A stretch of 37,056 nucleotides of DNA from Campylobacteraceae bacterium (lineage in GTDB: Bacteria; Campylobacterota; Campylobacteria; Campylobacterales; Sulfurospirillaceae): contig JALUBH010000008.1 in NCBI GenBank assembly GCA_027050775.1, forward strand, positions 1 to 37,056, in the 5' to 3' direction. Below the pieces are notes generated by a model. That model was not told the DNA's origin and did no database searches. It saw only the letters and a list, made by a program, of their open reading frames with translations. This document shows, in pieces, positions 8,346 to 17,446 of this stretch (positions are counted from its first letter, which is position 1; every line of letters starts with the position of its first letter). The position numbers and the translations under genes were made by a program.

Positions 8346-8368
8346 ATGAATTATTATTCATAATTCTA
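8346..8368 (-). promoter_or_regulatory. Putative hyp operon promoter -10 and palindromic operator
   Basis: On the minus strand an extended -10 (TG-TAGAAT-like, 8363-8368) is followed by the perfect inverted repeat ATGAAT-TATT-ATTCAT (8346-8361). The repeat would lie near the transcription start, 18 bases before the hypB ATG. It resembles the TGAATATTCA palindromes at the hydA promoter. No clear -35 was seen. Confidence 0.4.
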
Positions 8369-8432
8369 CAATTTTTTCATAAAAAAGATATTAATTAAAC
8401 TGTTTCTTATATATTTTTGGTACCATTTTATC

Positions 8433-9089
8433 ATGAAATGTCCATATTGTAACAGTAAGATTTTATATAAGCTAAAGACAGGACAATTAAAGTGCTCTAC
8501 ATGTAAGAAAAAATTTAGCCCGAAAAAGCTCAAAACAGATTACAACATTATAGAGTGTTTTTGCCAAAATCTTGTCGCAAATCAAGCAGCAAAAAAACTA
8601 GGTCTTAATTATGTAACTATTAAAAAAAGATATGAAGATTTTAGAAAAATCATAGCTATGTATCTTGAAGACAATTACAGAGGTCAAGAGATTAAGGAAT
8701 ATGATGAATATATCTATCTTGAGAAAAGCAAGAAGAAGATAGGCAAAAATATCTTTGATGCACAAAATTTTCTTACATTTTGTTTTGATGATAAAGTTTT
8801 CAATCTACCTATGACTGATCTGAACCGATATAAAAAGGAGTTTTTAAATGACAATTTAGACAAAGAGTATTTTAGGGAGTTTTCAAGAAGTATGATGCTA
8901 AATAAAATAGCAAAAATTCAAAAATTAGACAATACAATCACAAAATTTTGGCTCTATTTTGAAGAAGAGATACTAAAATTCAAAGGCATTAAAAGAGAAA
9001 ACTTTTTCTACTATCTAAAGGAGATAGAGTTTAAGTTTAATTACACACAAAAAAAACAAAAAGAGCTACTAGCCCAGCTCTACATGTAG
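8433..9089 (+). CDS. Zinc-ribbon/HTH protein, probable domesticated IS1595-type transposase
   Basis: The N-terminus has a Cys4 zinc ribbon (CPYC at about 3-6, CSTC at about 22-25) like the one at the start of IS1595-family transposases, then a helix-turn-helix (about residues 44-70, NQAAKKLGLNYVTIKKRYEDF). A shortened region follows that starts with KEYDEYIYLEKSKKKIG, reminiscent of the first catalytic strand of the DDE domain. The protein ends at 218 residues, and a full acidic triad and usual length are not evident. No terminal inverted repeats were noticed around it. It is divergent from the hyp operon with about 100 bases between the starts. A DNA-binding regulator derived from a transposase is possible; the function is unknown. 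Confidence 0.6.
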   Translation: MKCPYCNSKILYKLKTGQLKCSTCKKKFSPKKLKTDYNIIECFCQNLVANQAAKKLGLNYVTIKKRYEDFRKIIAMYLEDNYRGQEIKEYDEYIYLEKSKKKIGKNIFDAQNFLTFCFDDKVFNLPMTDLNRYKKEFLNDNLDKEYFREFSRSMMLNKIAKIQKLDNTITKFWLYFEEEILKFKGIKRENFFYYLKEIEFKFNYTQKKQKELLAQLYM

Positions 9090-9093
9090 AGCT
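9076..9093. repeat. 18-bp perfect palindrome (TACATGTA family)
   Basis: AGCTCTACATGTAGAGCT overlaps the stop of the zinc-ribbon gene and lies just before the 3' end of the convergent membrane protein gene. It is the longest member of a palindrome family that recurs across the window. It could also serve as a weak bidirectional terminator, but no strong T-run follows. Confidence 0.6.
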
Positions 9094-9096
9094 TCA

Positions 9097-9681
9097 CTAC
9101 TTGGAATCCAAGTCTTCTCTTAATTTTTTTAAATCTTTTCTAAAACTTTCACTATCTCCATAATCGAAAAAGTTTTGATATTTTGAGTGCAAAAAGCTTA
9201 TTTTTCTTGCATGTTTAATCGGACACCAAAACTGTTCTGTGCGTGATGCAACCTCCACGACATAACCCAAAAGCCCATTAAAATAGCCACAATAAGTACA
9301 GTTTATCTTCTCTACTATATTTAGATACTTCAATTTAGCCCTATCTATAGAGATATAATCGCCTCTTTTAACTTTTTGTATCTTATAAACAGGAAAACAA
9401 ATAGTTTGATAAAGCGTCACAAATAAATCTAAAAATATAGCCGGAAAGATAACAGACCAAATAATTGGTGCGGTAATAACATATAAAATAGGTGCATTTG
9501 CCAAGTAGCGAAATATATTTTCAACATCTTTTTCATGTTTTCTTATCACTTCATCTTTAAATACTGAAAATTTTCCTATATCACAATAGTACTCTTCTCT
9601 TCTTTTTTGAAGTTCATTTTCAAGTTGAACTTCTAGTATCTTTATCTGCTCAATAATTTCCGAAATTTTATGTGTTTGCAC
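9097..9681 (-). CDS. Conserved-type membrane protein of unknown function
   Basis: 194 residues from a GTG start with an AAGG box. The N-terminal 50 residues look coiled-coil (EIIEQIKILEVQLENELQKRREEYY). A long hydrophobic stretch follows (about 62-100, probably a membrane hairpin), and the C-terminal half carries a Cys-x2-Cys pair (CTYC) and a further Cys in FWCPIKHARK that might bind a metal. The family is not recognised with certainty. It is the most distal gene of the long minus-strand array, 86 bases after the channel gene, so it may be transcribed with it. Nothing in the sequence gives a biochemical role. Confidence 0.6.
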   Translation of the reverse strand: MQTHKISEIIEQIKILEVQLENELQKRREEYYCDIGKFSVFKDEVIRKHEKDVENIFRYLANAPILYVITAPIIWSVIFPAIFLDLFVTLYQTICFPVYKIQKVKRGDYISIDRAKLKYLNIVEKINCTYCGYFNGLLGYVVEVASRTEQFWCPIKHARKISFLHSKYQNFFDYGDSESFRKDLKKLREDLDSK

Positions 9682-9767
9682 AAGTTGCCTTTTTAACTAA
9701 AAGTATATCTAAATAAGCAAGCACCCTCAACAAAAATCATTGTAACTTTGAAAGTATTGCAATATTT

Positions 9768-10355
9768 TTATTCCTTATTTGGTTTAATTTCTTTATTTTG
9801 ATGTGCATATATCAAGATGGCTACAAAAACACCACCTTGAATTATACCAAGTATAGCCTCAGATGTCACCGCAACCATCCCGCTCAAAGTTTGCGGTATC
9901 CAATCCCCAGAGCCAAGCGTTGTAAAAGTAACAGTTGAAATATACATAGAAGTTATAAAACCATGTTTATGAATAGCATGTAGGTTTTCAGGTGTAAGCT
10001 GAGCACTTAAATGAAAGAGCGAGAAAACATCAAAAATATAAAAAACTGTAGCATAATAGACAATAGTCACAAGCGTAACTTCTAAATACAACAAGACAAC
10101 CTGGATAAGTGCCATATTTACTTTATGTTTTGAGTGAGAAAAAATAAAAATTGCACTATCAAGCAAAAGAAATCTTCCTAATACAATATAAATAATATTA
10201 GCAACTAAAATTTCATCTCTATAATGCATAAAAAAGATATTTTCATTCACATTAAGAATCCACTCCAAAATAAGTGGCAATAAAATCATAGGAATAAGCA
10301 AAAACGCTAAATTTATATTCTTAATATATCGATTTTCTCTCTCTAAAAAATTCAT
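9768..10355 (-). CDS. Two-pore-type ion channel family protein (K+ channel-like)
   Basis: Protein of 195 residues with about four hydrophobic segments (about 14-30, 50-70, 82-110 and 160-185). A pore loop between the last two reads STVTFTTLGSGDWIP, placing TLGSGD where potassium channels have TVGYGD. This fits the Ion_trans_2 family, but the Tyr/Phe of the filter is replaced by Ser, so K+ selectivity is uncertain. No cytoplasmic RCK/TrkA domain is present. The gene follows hypF by eight bases, and its likely ribosome binding site (GAGG) lies in the last codons of hypF, pointing to co-expression with the hydrogenase/carbon genes. Confidence 0.75.
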   Translation of the reverse strand: MNFLERENRYIKNINLAFLLIPMILLPLILEWILNVNENIFFMHYRDEILVANIIYIVLGRFLLLDSAIFIFSHSKHKVNMALIQVVLLYLEVTLVTIVYYATVFYIFDVFSLFHLSAQLTPENLHAIHKHGFITSMYISTVTFTTLGSGDWIPQTLSGMVAVTSEAILGIIQGGVFVAILIYAHQNKEIKPNKE

Positions 10356-10363
10356 AACATAAA

Positions 10364-12586
10364 TTACCTCAAATACCCATATATTTGCCCTAGTGCGATA
10401 CCGCTGTCATTGATAGGGATTTTTTGTGGGAAGTATATCTTCTTTTGCTTCTCTTTTTCAAGGATTTTTTCCAAAATTGTTCTATTTTGAAATACCCCGC
10501 CTCCAAGGGCTATGTCTAAATCATAACTATTTGAAATCTTAAAAAATATATCCACCAATGCATTTATAAATTTTGTAGCTATGAGTTTCGGATCCATATC
10601 TTTTAGCATTTGAGGGAAGATATGTTTATATCTTATGATTTCTCCATCGAGATAAAATTCATAACTTTCATTGATATTTTCATCATATAGACTCTCTATC
10701 AAAAGACCACTTTCGCCATCATAACTTACTTTGGAACAAATTCCGCTAAAAACAGCTATCGCATCAAAAATTCTCCCCACAGAGGTGCACTCTATGGCAT
10801 TTATCTTTTTTTTGTGCATCTGCTTTAGCACTGAGAGCTCACTTTTACTAAAAAGCTTTGTTAGATTTGTAAATTTACTTAACTCTTCATCTTTTGCTAT
10901 GTCAAAAACCATAGAGAGCGCTACTCTTTTGATATCTTTTACACTTGCATCTCCTCCTAAAAGCAAAAAAGGCTCAAAATGCACCACTCTCTCATAAGAG
11001 TTTTTATCACATAGTAAAAATTCACCGCCCCAGATGGTTCCATCATCTCCATATCCCGTGCCATCCCATGCAACACCCAAAAGTTTTTTATCTAATCCGT
11101 GCTCAAACATGCAAGAGAGTATATGAGCATAATGATGTTGCACTTGAAAAACATCTAAATTTTGCTTTTTTGCCCACTGCGTCGTAAAATAGTTTGGATG
11201 CAAATCACAAACTATCACTTTTGGCTCAAAATTATAAAATCTTTTAAATGTATCTAATGTTTTTAGAAAAAATTCACAACTCTTTACGCTGTCTAAATCA
11301 CCGATATAAGGACTTAGTATGATTTGATTATTGATATAAAGAGCGATTGAATTCTTTTGGTGGGCACCAACTGCTAGAATATCTCTTTTTTCATTGCTTT
11401 TATGCCTGTAGCTCATCGGTGTGAAACCTCTTGAAGCTCTCATCATCACCTGTTTTTTACCGACTATTTGTAACACACTGTCATCACTGGCATTTACGAT
11501 TTCCCTATTATAATCCAGATAATAATCAATCACATCAAAAAGCGACTCTTTTAAATTCTTCTCATTTGTAACTATCGGCTCTCCCGACCTGTTTGCGCTT
11601 GTGGCAACTATCGGTTTCTTGAGTTTTTGTAGCAACAGTACATGCACAGGAGTATAAGGCAAAAATACACCCAATCTATCTATATATGGAGCCACTATTT
11701 TGCTGATTGAAGTATCATTTTTATCTTTTTTTACGATTACTATAGGTCTTTGTTGTGAAGTTATCATCTTCTCTTGTGCATCAGATATGATGCAACTCTT
11801 TTTTACTTCGTCAATATCTCTGAACATAACCGCAAAAGGTTTTGTAGGTCTTTTTTTTCTCTCTCTTAGGCTTTTGAGTGTTTTGTCATTTGTGGCATCA
11901 CAAACAAGGTGAAATCCACCCATGCCTTTCATGGCTACGATATTTCCTTTATATATCAAATCTGAAAGCATATCTATAGCTTCGGAATTTTTTGTGAGCA
12001 GTTTACCGTCTATACTCTTTAAAAAAAGCTCGGGTCCACATTTGCAACAGCTGATTGGCTGAGCATGGTATCTTCTATTTAAAGGATTGGTGTATTCGCT
12101 ATTGCATTTTTTACACATCTTAAAACTGCTCATAGAGGTATTTGCTCTATCATAAGGAACTGTCTTGATGATGGAGTATCTAGGACCACAATTTGTACAG
12201 TTTATAAAAAAATAGTCATATCTATAATCATCTTTATCCATAAGTTCCGCAAGACAATCATCACAAATAGACATATCAGGAGAAATCAGCGTATATTTGC
12301 TGGCTTTAGAATTGCTTTTTTTAATCTCAAACTTATCAAATCCACAAAACTCCAACTCCTCTTTATCTATATAATCTATCCTAGCAAGCGGGGGTAGCTC
12401 TACATGTAGAGCCTCATCAAAAAGCTCCAGACTCTCCAAGCTTCCCTCAACCTCTAATTCAACTCCCAAAGAGTTATTTAGCACAAAACCATTTAAAGAG
12501 TTGGCATAAGCAATCTTGTAGATAAATGGACGAAAACCCACTCCTTGGACGATGCCTTCTATCTTGTATTTGTATCTTTTTTTCAT
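10364..12586 (-). CDS. hypF: Carbamoyltransferase HypF
   Basis: Uses carbamoyl phosphate and ATP to carbamoylate the C-terminal Cys of HypE, for the CN ligands of [NiFe] hydrogenases. Domains in order are an acylphosphatase-like domain (GIVQGVGFRPFIYKIA, about 10-25), two zinc fingers (CDDC/CTNC and CKKC/CCKC, about 108-185), a YrdC-like domain (MKGMGGFHLVCDA, KKRPTKPFAVM) and a Kae1-like domain (QVQHHYAHILSC, GVAWDGTGYGDDG, LGGGVFQN). At 740 residues it has the usual length. It overlaps the upstream radical SAM gene by four bases (ATGA). It lies apart from the other hyp genes, at the end of the hyd-dab array. Confidence 0.96.
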   Translation of the reverse strand: MKKRYKYKIEGIVQGVGFRPFIYKIAYANSLNGFVLNNSLGVELEVEGSLESLELFDEALHVELPPLARIDYIDKEELEFCGFDKFEIKKSNSKASKYTLISPDMSICDDCLAELMDKDDYRYDYFFINCTNCGPRYSIIKTVPYDRANTSMSSFKMCKKCNSEYTNPLNRRYHAQPISCCKCGPELFLKSIDGKLLTKNSEAIDMLSDLIYKGNIVAMKGMGGFHLVCDATNDKTLKSLRERKKRPTKPFAVMFRDIDEVKKSCIISDAQEKMITSQQRPIVIVKKDKNDTSISKIVAPYIDRLGVFLPYTPVHVLLLQKLKKPIVATSANRSGEPIVTNEKNLKESLFDVIDYYLDYNREIVNASDDSVLQIVGKKQVMMRASRGFTPMSYRHKSNEKRDILAVGAHQKNSIALYINNQIILSPYIGDLDSVKSCEFFLKTLDTFKRFYNFEPKVIVCDLHPNYFTTQWAKKQNLDVFQVQHHYAHILSCMFEHGLDKKLLGVAWDGTGYGDDGTIWGGEFLLCDKNSYERVVHFEPFLLLGGDASVKDIKRVALSMVFDIAKDEELSKFTNLTKLFSKSELSVLKQMHKKKINAIECTSVGRIFDAIAVFSGICSKVSYDGESGLLIESLYDENINESYEFYLDGEIIRYKHIFPQMLKDMDPKLIATKFINALVDIFFKISNSYDLDIALGGGVFQNRTILEKILEKEKQKKIYFPQKIPINDSGIALGQIYGYLR
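12397..12412. repeat. 16-bp perfect palindrome (TACATGTA family) inside hypF
   Basis: GCTCTACATGTAGAGC within the acylphosphatase-domain end of hypF (encoding ALHVEL). Same core as the copies at 9076, 36845 and elsewhere. Confidence 0.55.
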
Positions 12587-14100
12587 ATTTGCCCTGAGTG
12601 TTTAAGTTGTCTTTTGTTAAAGTGTATATGGTTTTTTCTCTTTTCTATACTCTCTTGCTCATCAAATCTTAAAAATTTCGGCAGTTTTCTTGTCTTTATC
12701 ACGAGCAAATCTTTACTCATCACCTCTCTTAGCTCCTCTTTGCTTGCATACTCCATCTCTAAGATATACTCATACAACAACTTTGCAAGTCTATCAAGTG
12801 AAATCTGCCAAGTCGATAAAGTTTTAGCATATACCCACTCACTAAAACTAAAAAATCCATCATACACCCTACCGTCTCCAAAAAGATATTTAACACTTTT
12901 TTTGAAATTTCCACTGTTATATACCAAATCCCAAAATCTTGCAAATCTTTTCATTTTTTGCATCATTTCATAAGATATAAGATTGTTTTGCAAGATGTCA
13001 TAAGGAGGCTTATCACTATATTTCATACCAAAAATTTCGTCATGCCTGTCTATTGTTGTGCCTGAGAGTTTTTTTAATATACCGATTTGTATCTCGCACT
13101 TTGTCATGTTATATAATCTATCAAGATTTTTACCAAACCCCTCTAGACTTTCACCCGGCAATCCGACTATGAGATCTACATGTAGGTGTGCTTTTGTTTC
13201 ATTGTCTAAGAAATTTAGATTTCGCTGAATCTTTTCTATGTTTAATTTTCTATATATATTTTGCGAGATTTTCGGATCTAGTGTCTGGATACCAACTTCA
13301 AGCTGCAAAGAAGCAGGTGGAAAAAGTTTGATTCTCTCTTTGAGCGAACTGGGAAAGTTATCCGGTACCACCTCAAAATGTATAAAATATGGCGGCTTTT
13401 TTGAGAGAAAAAAATCCATAAACATATTTGCTCTCTCTATGCCTTGATTAAAAGTTCTATCTATAAATTTGAAACTTCTTACACCTCTATCCCATAAAAT
13501 TTGAAGCTCTTTTAAAAATCTTTGTATCTCTATATTTCTCACTTTTTTATCAAGCGATGAGAGGCAAAACTCGCACGAATACGGGCAACCTCTACTGGCC
13601 TCAACATATATATATCTATTTGCTACATCTTCATCACTATAGTATTTATAAGGAAGTTCTATCTTGCTTAAATCAACCATCTCAGCTTTTATGACTCTAT
13701 TTTTGGGTGGATTTTTATCATATATGTTTGCACACAACTCATAAAAAGCCACATCTCCTTCTCCTTGTATAAAATAATCCGATCCACTAAAATCAACCCT
13801 GTGTGGAAAGTAGCTTGCCTCCGGACCTCCTGTGATGATGACGACTTCGGGGGCCACTTTTTTGAGTATCTTTATAAAGTCTCCAACTTCTATGGCATTC
13901 CAGATATAAGCTCCTATGCCCACTATCTTTGGGCTCTCCCTCAAGATTTGTTCAACCGCATCTTCTATACTTGTATTTATGACAAATTCGATTATTTTTG
14001 CTCTGCCTTGTAACTCTTTTAGGTTTGCATAGATATACCTTAGTCCGATAGAGGTATGAAGATATCTGGCATTAAATGTGCAAAGTACAATCTGGCTCAA
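12583..14100 (-). CDS. B12-binding-domain radical SAM protein (DUF4080-type)
   Basis: The N-terminal B12-binding-like domain (about 1-125) includes VGIGAYIWNAIEVGDF and ITGGPEASYFP. The radical SAM core follows, with the cluster motif RGCPYSCEFC (Cys-x3-Cys-x2-Cys, about 170-177), a VGIQTLDPKI strand and HVDLIVGLPGE. The C-terminal 150 residues fit the DUF4080 extension of this family, whose substrates are unknown. The gene overlaps the PII-like gene upstream and hypF downstream by four bases each, so it is translated together with them. It is not a recognised hydrogenase or DIC-uptake component. It may modify a small molecule or a protein of this cluster, or be a passenger. Confidence 0.85.
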   Translation of the reverse strand: MSQIVLCTFNARYLHTSIGLRYIYANLKELQGRAKIIEFVINTSIEDAVEQILRESPKIVGIGAYIWNAIEVGDFIKILKKVAPEVVIITGGPEASYFPHRVDFSGSDYFIQGEGDVAFYELCANIYDKNPPKNRVIKAEMVDLSKIELPYKYYSDEDVANRYIYVEASRGCPYSCEFCLSSLDKKVRNIEIQRFLKELQILWDRGVRSFKFIDRTFNQGIERANMFMDFFLSKKPPYFIHFEVVPDNFPSSLKERIKLFPPASLQLEVGIQTLDPKISQNIYRKLNIEKIQRNLNFLDNETKAHLHVDLIVGLPGESLEGFGKNLDRLYNMTKCEIQIGILKKLSGTTIDRHDEIFGMKYSDKPPYDILQNNLISYEMMQKMKRFARFWDLVYNSGNFKKSVKYLFGDGRVYDGFFSFSEWVYAKTLSTWQISLDRLAKLLYEYILEMEYASKEELREVMSKDLLVIKTRKLPKFLRFDEQESIEKRKNHIHFNKRQLKHSGQI

Positions 14101-14408
14101 CTTTTTTTCGCCTTTGCTCTTATGGTATCACTCAAAAAAATAGCACCTGAGTGTTTTTGCAAAAAAGGCTCCAGACCAAGAGCTATATCTTCTGCTTTTT
14201 GAGGCTCAACGACGCTCATAAGCATAACCAAAGCATCCTCTTCATTAAACAGTAGATGCCCTTCATGAAAGCCGTGCTTTCCCATACCCTCAAGATTGTG
14301 AAAGATAGTGTATCCAGGTATCTCTATCTTGTCGAGTATCCTCTTTAGCATCTCAAGGTTTGAACCCTCTGTTATTATCTCCACTTTTGTCATCTTTTGC
14401 ATAATCAT
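14097..14408 (-). CDS. PII-like signalling protein linked to DabA
   Basis: A 103-residue protein with the ferredoxin-like alternating strands and helices of the PII/CutA-like superfamily: KVEIITEGSNLEMLKRILDK, then a variable loop rich in Gly/His (HNLEGMGKHGFHEGH) where PII proteins have the T-loop, then DALVMLMSVVEPQKAEDIALGL and a C-terminal helix. Small PII-like genes are known beside DIC-uptake genes in autotrophs. The predicted role is to bind a nucleotide or bicarbonate signal and gate DabAB. The start at 14408 has AAGGA six bases upstream and overlaps the dabA stop as ATGA. A later ATG (MTKVEI) lacks such a box. Confidence 0.78.
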   Translation of the reverse strand: MIMQKMTKVEIITEGSNLEMLKRILDKIEIPGYTIFHNLEGMGKHGFHEGHLLFNEEDALVMLMSVVEPQKAEDIALGLEPFLQKHSGAIFLSDTIRAKAKKS

Positions 14409-17400
14409 ATCATATCCTTAAACTCTATCTTTTTCCATCTTTGCAAATTTCCATCATAATAGAAAAATGCCTCCTCATCTCTGTCTATAAAAACCATCTT
14501 TATCCACTCATTATAGACCAACTCTGAAATCTTTTTTATCTTATCTATACTATGTCTGTATTTGCGAAAAGGTGCATCTATAAAAGTCAATAATCTTATA
14601 GGCTCGTGGTAAATCTCTCCTCTTTTATGCACACTTTGTGCAGCCAAACCCGTCCTTAAATCGCTCATATTTCCGCTTATCACACCAAATCTACCTACAA
14701 CATTATGATAAACTTTGCTCTCGCTCCCAAATGAGTGATTATCTAAAGACGAAAAGAAGTGCTCCATATTTATCCATTCACCGATAACAAGTGGCGCAGA
14801 GAGGATAATCTCCAGATAGTAGCCTAGCTTATCTTTAGTGTAGTCATAAGAGTGTAAAAAGACTCTATTGTCAAACTTTATGCCCCTGCTTATGTTTCTA
14901 GGGCCTATGATAAATGAGTGATTTGTTGCCAATCCCCACTCTGGTCTTGTCTGCGACCAGTCGTGTGCATTTTTCTTTATAAATTTCAAAGCTCTCTTTT
15001 TATTTATTTTTTTGGCAAAAGGCAATTTTTTAGCTCTTTGTAGCGCTGAATTTTCACTTGCAATATCTAGCTTTTTTTGTATTTCAATCAACTCTACAAC
15101 TCTTTTTGTCTCAACTCCTTGCGTGCAAAGTTGAACTTTATCTGTAACTGTATTGTGTAGGGCACTAACAAAAATCGTACCTTTTGGTATATTGATGTCT
15201 GGCTTCAACGCCTCTTGTATCTCTGGCTTGTTAAGTATATAGCTCAAAACTTTTGCATTTGTATCGCTACTTTTTCCTCCGCATGCTCCACAATCAAGTG
15301 CTGATTCATAGGGGTTGTTTTCAGACCTGCTCTCGTGCCCGCAAAATATAACAATCGGTGCAAAGTTTTCACTCAATCCTGTCAATTTTAGTGCGTTTTT
15401 GGCATAAAAGAGTTGTTCTTTAAATGTAAAACCGACTTTTGAAAGTAATTCTATATGTTTGGTTTTATAAAAATATGAGATTTTATACTCGTTTTGCAAC
15501 ATCTTTAAAAGTCGTACCTCTTCATAATGCATAAGATTCAAGCAAAGCGCCAAACTTGAAAATGGCTTAATTCTACCTTTTTGAAACTGCAAAATATCTT
15601 CATGTGAAGTAGCTATCTTTAAAAACTCCTCTAATTCCAAATCAAATTTGCTCACATCCAATGCAAAATTCTCTTTGATGGCAATTTTTGCGATCTCTTT
15701 TTGTAAAGATTCAATTTTACAGAACACTTCATCTTTGCTGTATTTATCAATCAAAAGTCCACCGCTATACTTTTGATTAAACAGTTTTTTTCTAAATGGC
15801 ATATATGAGTTCGCAAAAAGTGTCTTACCAAAAAAATCAAAACCAAATAAAAGACCTATCGTCTCAACTGTTATATAGGCTGACATAGTATTGTATTTTA
15901 AATCATGATATATATGTTTGAGTGCTTTTTTTAGTTTTCTACTCTGTTTTTCTTTTTCATCTTCAAATCTATAGACTATATTTTTTGGCTTAACAACAGC
16001 TGGGCAGAGGTTTGATTCCTGTTTTTTAGACATATCTATAAGTTTCAAAGGTATGCCGAAAAATCCGCCTATACCATAGGTTTCAAAATCTCCGCTCTCT
16101 TCTATATTTCTTCTTATGCTTTCGCTTCTGACATCTATACAAAAAAAGAGCTGTGCTTTAGGATTTGATAATTTTTGATTTTGTATATTAGGAAGCATAT
16201 CTCTCATCAAATCTTCTATATAGCCCTCTTCCATAGCCTTGAGCCAGATAAAACCTTCATACTCCTCAAATTCTGCCAAAACATCCAAAAGCCTGGCATA
16301 ATCTTCAAAATTCTCATTAAAATCTTTCAAAACAGCATATAGTGCTTGTGCACTTTTTTGTTTATAATTTTCATTATAGGCTACCATATAATCTTCATAT
16401 ATCTCATCTAGGGTATTTTTATACAAAGCCTTTTCGTATCTTTGTATAAATTCAGGCAGCATCCTCTGACTGTGGTACTCAATCCTTAAAAAGCTCTCTT
16501 TCTTGGCAAGCTCTTGTTTTAGTGCTAGAAAATCAGGAAAAAAACCTATCTTTTTTTCAATTTTCAAAAGGTACATGTAGAGGTAGTAAAGTCTTATAGC
16601 TAAAAAATCCTCTAAAAATGCCGGATATTTTCTCTGGTATAGATAGTCTTGATTTGTACTTCTCCACCTTAAAAAACCAGTCCAACCATGCAGCTTTCCA
16701 AACTGCAATACAAAAAACTCTTCCCACTCATCTTTTGGGATGTTGAGTCTGTTTAAAACCCAGTATATAACATCTTCTGGTTTATCACTTTGGGTCAAAA
16801 TCCTGCAAAGCTGAAGAGATTTGTCAAAAAATAGACTATCTTTTTTAATCAGTCTTCTCCACGAATAAAACATACCCTTGTCTTTATCCGCAGGTATCCA
16901 AGTTGCTTGTCCCTCATCAAGATGCCTCATAGCCATCTTATTTAATCTTTCGTTTATGTGCTCACAAATTTCACTTCCGTACAGCAAATCCAAAGCATCG
17001 CAAAAACCAAAATTGACTCCTAATTTTTGAGGACGACGAGAAGCACAAGTGCCATTTAGCCTCTCTTTTATAAATTTTATCTTTTCATTTTTAACTTTTT
17101 TGCTGGCATCAGACCTTTTTACATTTAAAAATATATGAAAAAACAGTCTCTCATATCTATCGTCCAAGTCTCTTTTTTTGCAGTAGTGTTTTATCTCTGA
17201 TCTTATGCTTTTAGGCTTTATCTTACCTTCCTCATAAAATTTAAAATACTCTTCTCTTGATAAAAATTTTCTATTATGAAAATATGTCCTAGCTTTACAA
17301 ATCGCCTTTTCAAAGTGCATATTCTCAAATCCATGTAGCGGATTATGGTGTATAAATGAGGTCATAGGCCAAAAATTATGAAAAAGATCAACAGCATTCT

Positions 17401-17446
17401 CTATCAGTGAATTGATATATAAAATCTCCCTGTTTGAGACAATCAT
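14405..17446 (-). CDS. dabA: DabA, carbonic-anhydrase-like subunit of the DAB inorganic carbon accumulation complex (DUF2309/UPF0753)
   Basis: Cytoplasmic, membrane-associated zinc protein proposed to hydrate CO2 vectorially to bicarbonate when coupled to DabB. The zinc/active-site set known in Halothiobacillus DabA is visible: Cys436 and Asp438 in FFCIDVRSE, His704 in FCGHESRSE and Cys719 in LDCGACGG, with the same internal spacing (2 and 15). At 1013 residues it is longer than the roughly 830-residue Halothiobacillus protein and belongs to the long form. The start shares four bases with the upstream small membrane protein. The gene is in the hyd-dab-hypF array, downstream of dabB. Confidence 0.95.
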   Translation of the reverse strand: MIVSNREILYINSLIENAVDLFHNFWPMTSFIHHNPLHGFENMHFEKAICKARTYFHNRKFLSREEYFKFYEEGKIKPKSIRSEIKHYCKKRDLDDRYERLFFHIFLNVKRSDASKKVKNEKIKFIKERLNGTCASRRPQKLGVNFGFCDALDLLYGSEICEHINERLNKMAMRHLDEGQATWIPADKDKGMFYSWRRLIKKDSLFFDKSLQLCRILTQSDKPEDVIYWVLNRLNIPKDEWEEFFVLQFGKLHGWTGFLRWRSTNQDYLYQRKYPAFLEDFLAIRLYYLYMYLLKIEKKIGFFPDFLALKQELAKKESFLRIEYHSQRMLPEFIQRYEKALYKNTLDEIYEDYMVAYNENYKQKSAQALYAVLKDFNENFEDYARLLDVLAEFEEYEGFIWLKAMEEGYIEDLMRDMLPNIQNQKLSNPKAQLFFCIDVRSESIRRNIEESGDFETYGIGGFFGIPLKLIDMSKKQESNLCPAVVKPKNIVYRFEDEKEKQSRKLKKALKHIYHDLKYNTMSAYITVETIGLLFGFDFFGKTLFANSYMPFRKKLFNQKYSGGLLIDKYSKDEVFCKIESLQKEIAKIAIKENFALDVSKFDLELEEFLKIATSHEDILQFQKGRIKPFSSLALCLNLMHYEEVRLLKMLQNEYKISYFYKTKHIELLSKVGFTFKEQLFYAKNALKLTGLSENFAPIVIFCGHESRSENNPYESALDCGACGGKSSDTNAKVLSYILNKPEIQEALKPDINIPKGTIFVSALHNTVTDKVQLCTQGVETKRVVELIEIQKKLDIASENSALQRAKKLPFAKKINKKRALKFIKKNAHDWSQTRPEWGLATNHSFIIGPRNISRGIKFDNRVFLHSYDYTKDKLGYYLEIILSAPLVIGEWINMEHFFSSLDNHSFGSESKVYHNVVGRFGVISGNMSDLRTGLAAQSVHKRGEIYHEPIRLLTFIDAPFRKYRHSIDKIKKISELVYNEWIKMVFIDRDEEAFFYYDGNLQRWKKIEFKDMI

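Noticed and set aside
9076-9093. CRISPR repeat or integrase attachment core
   Set aside because: The palindromes are scattered singly and mostly inside genes, without regular spacing or an integrase.
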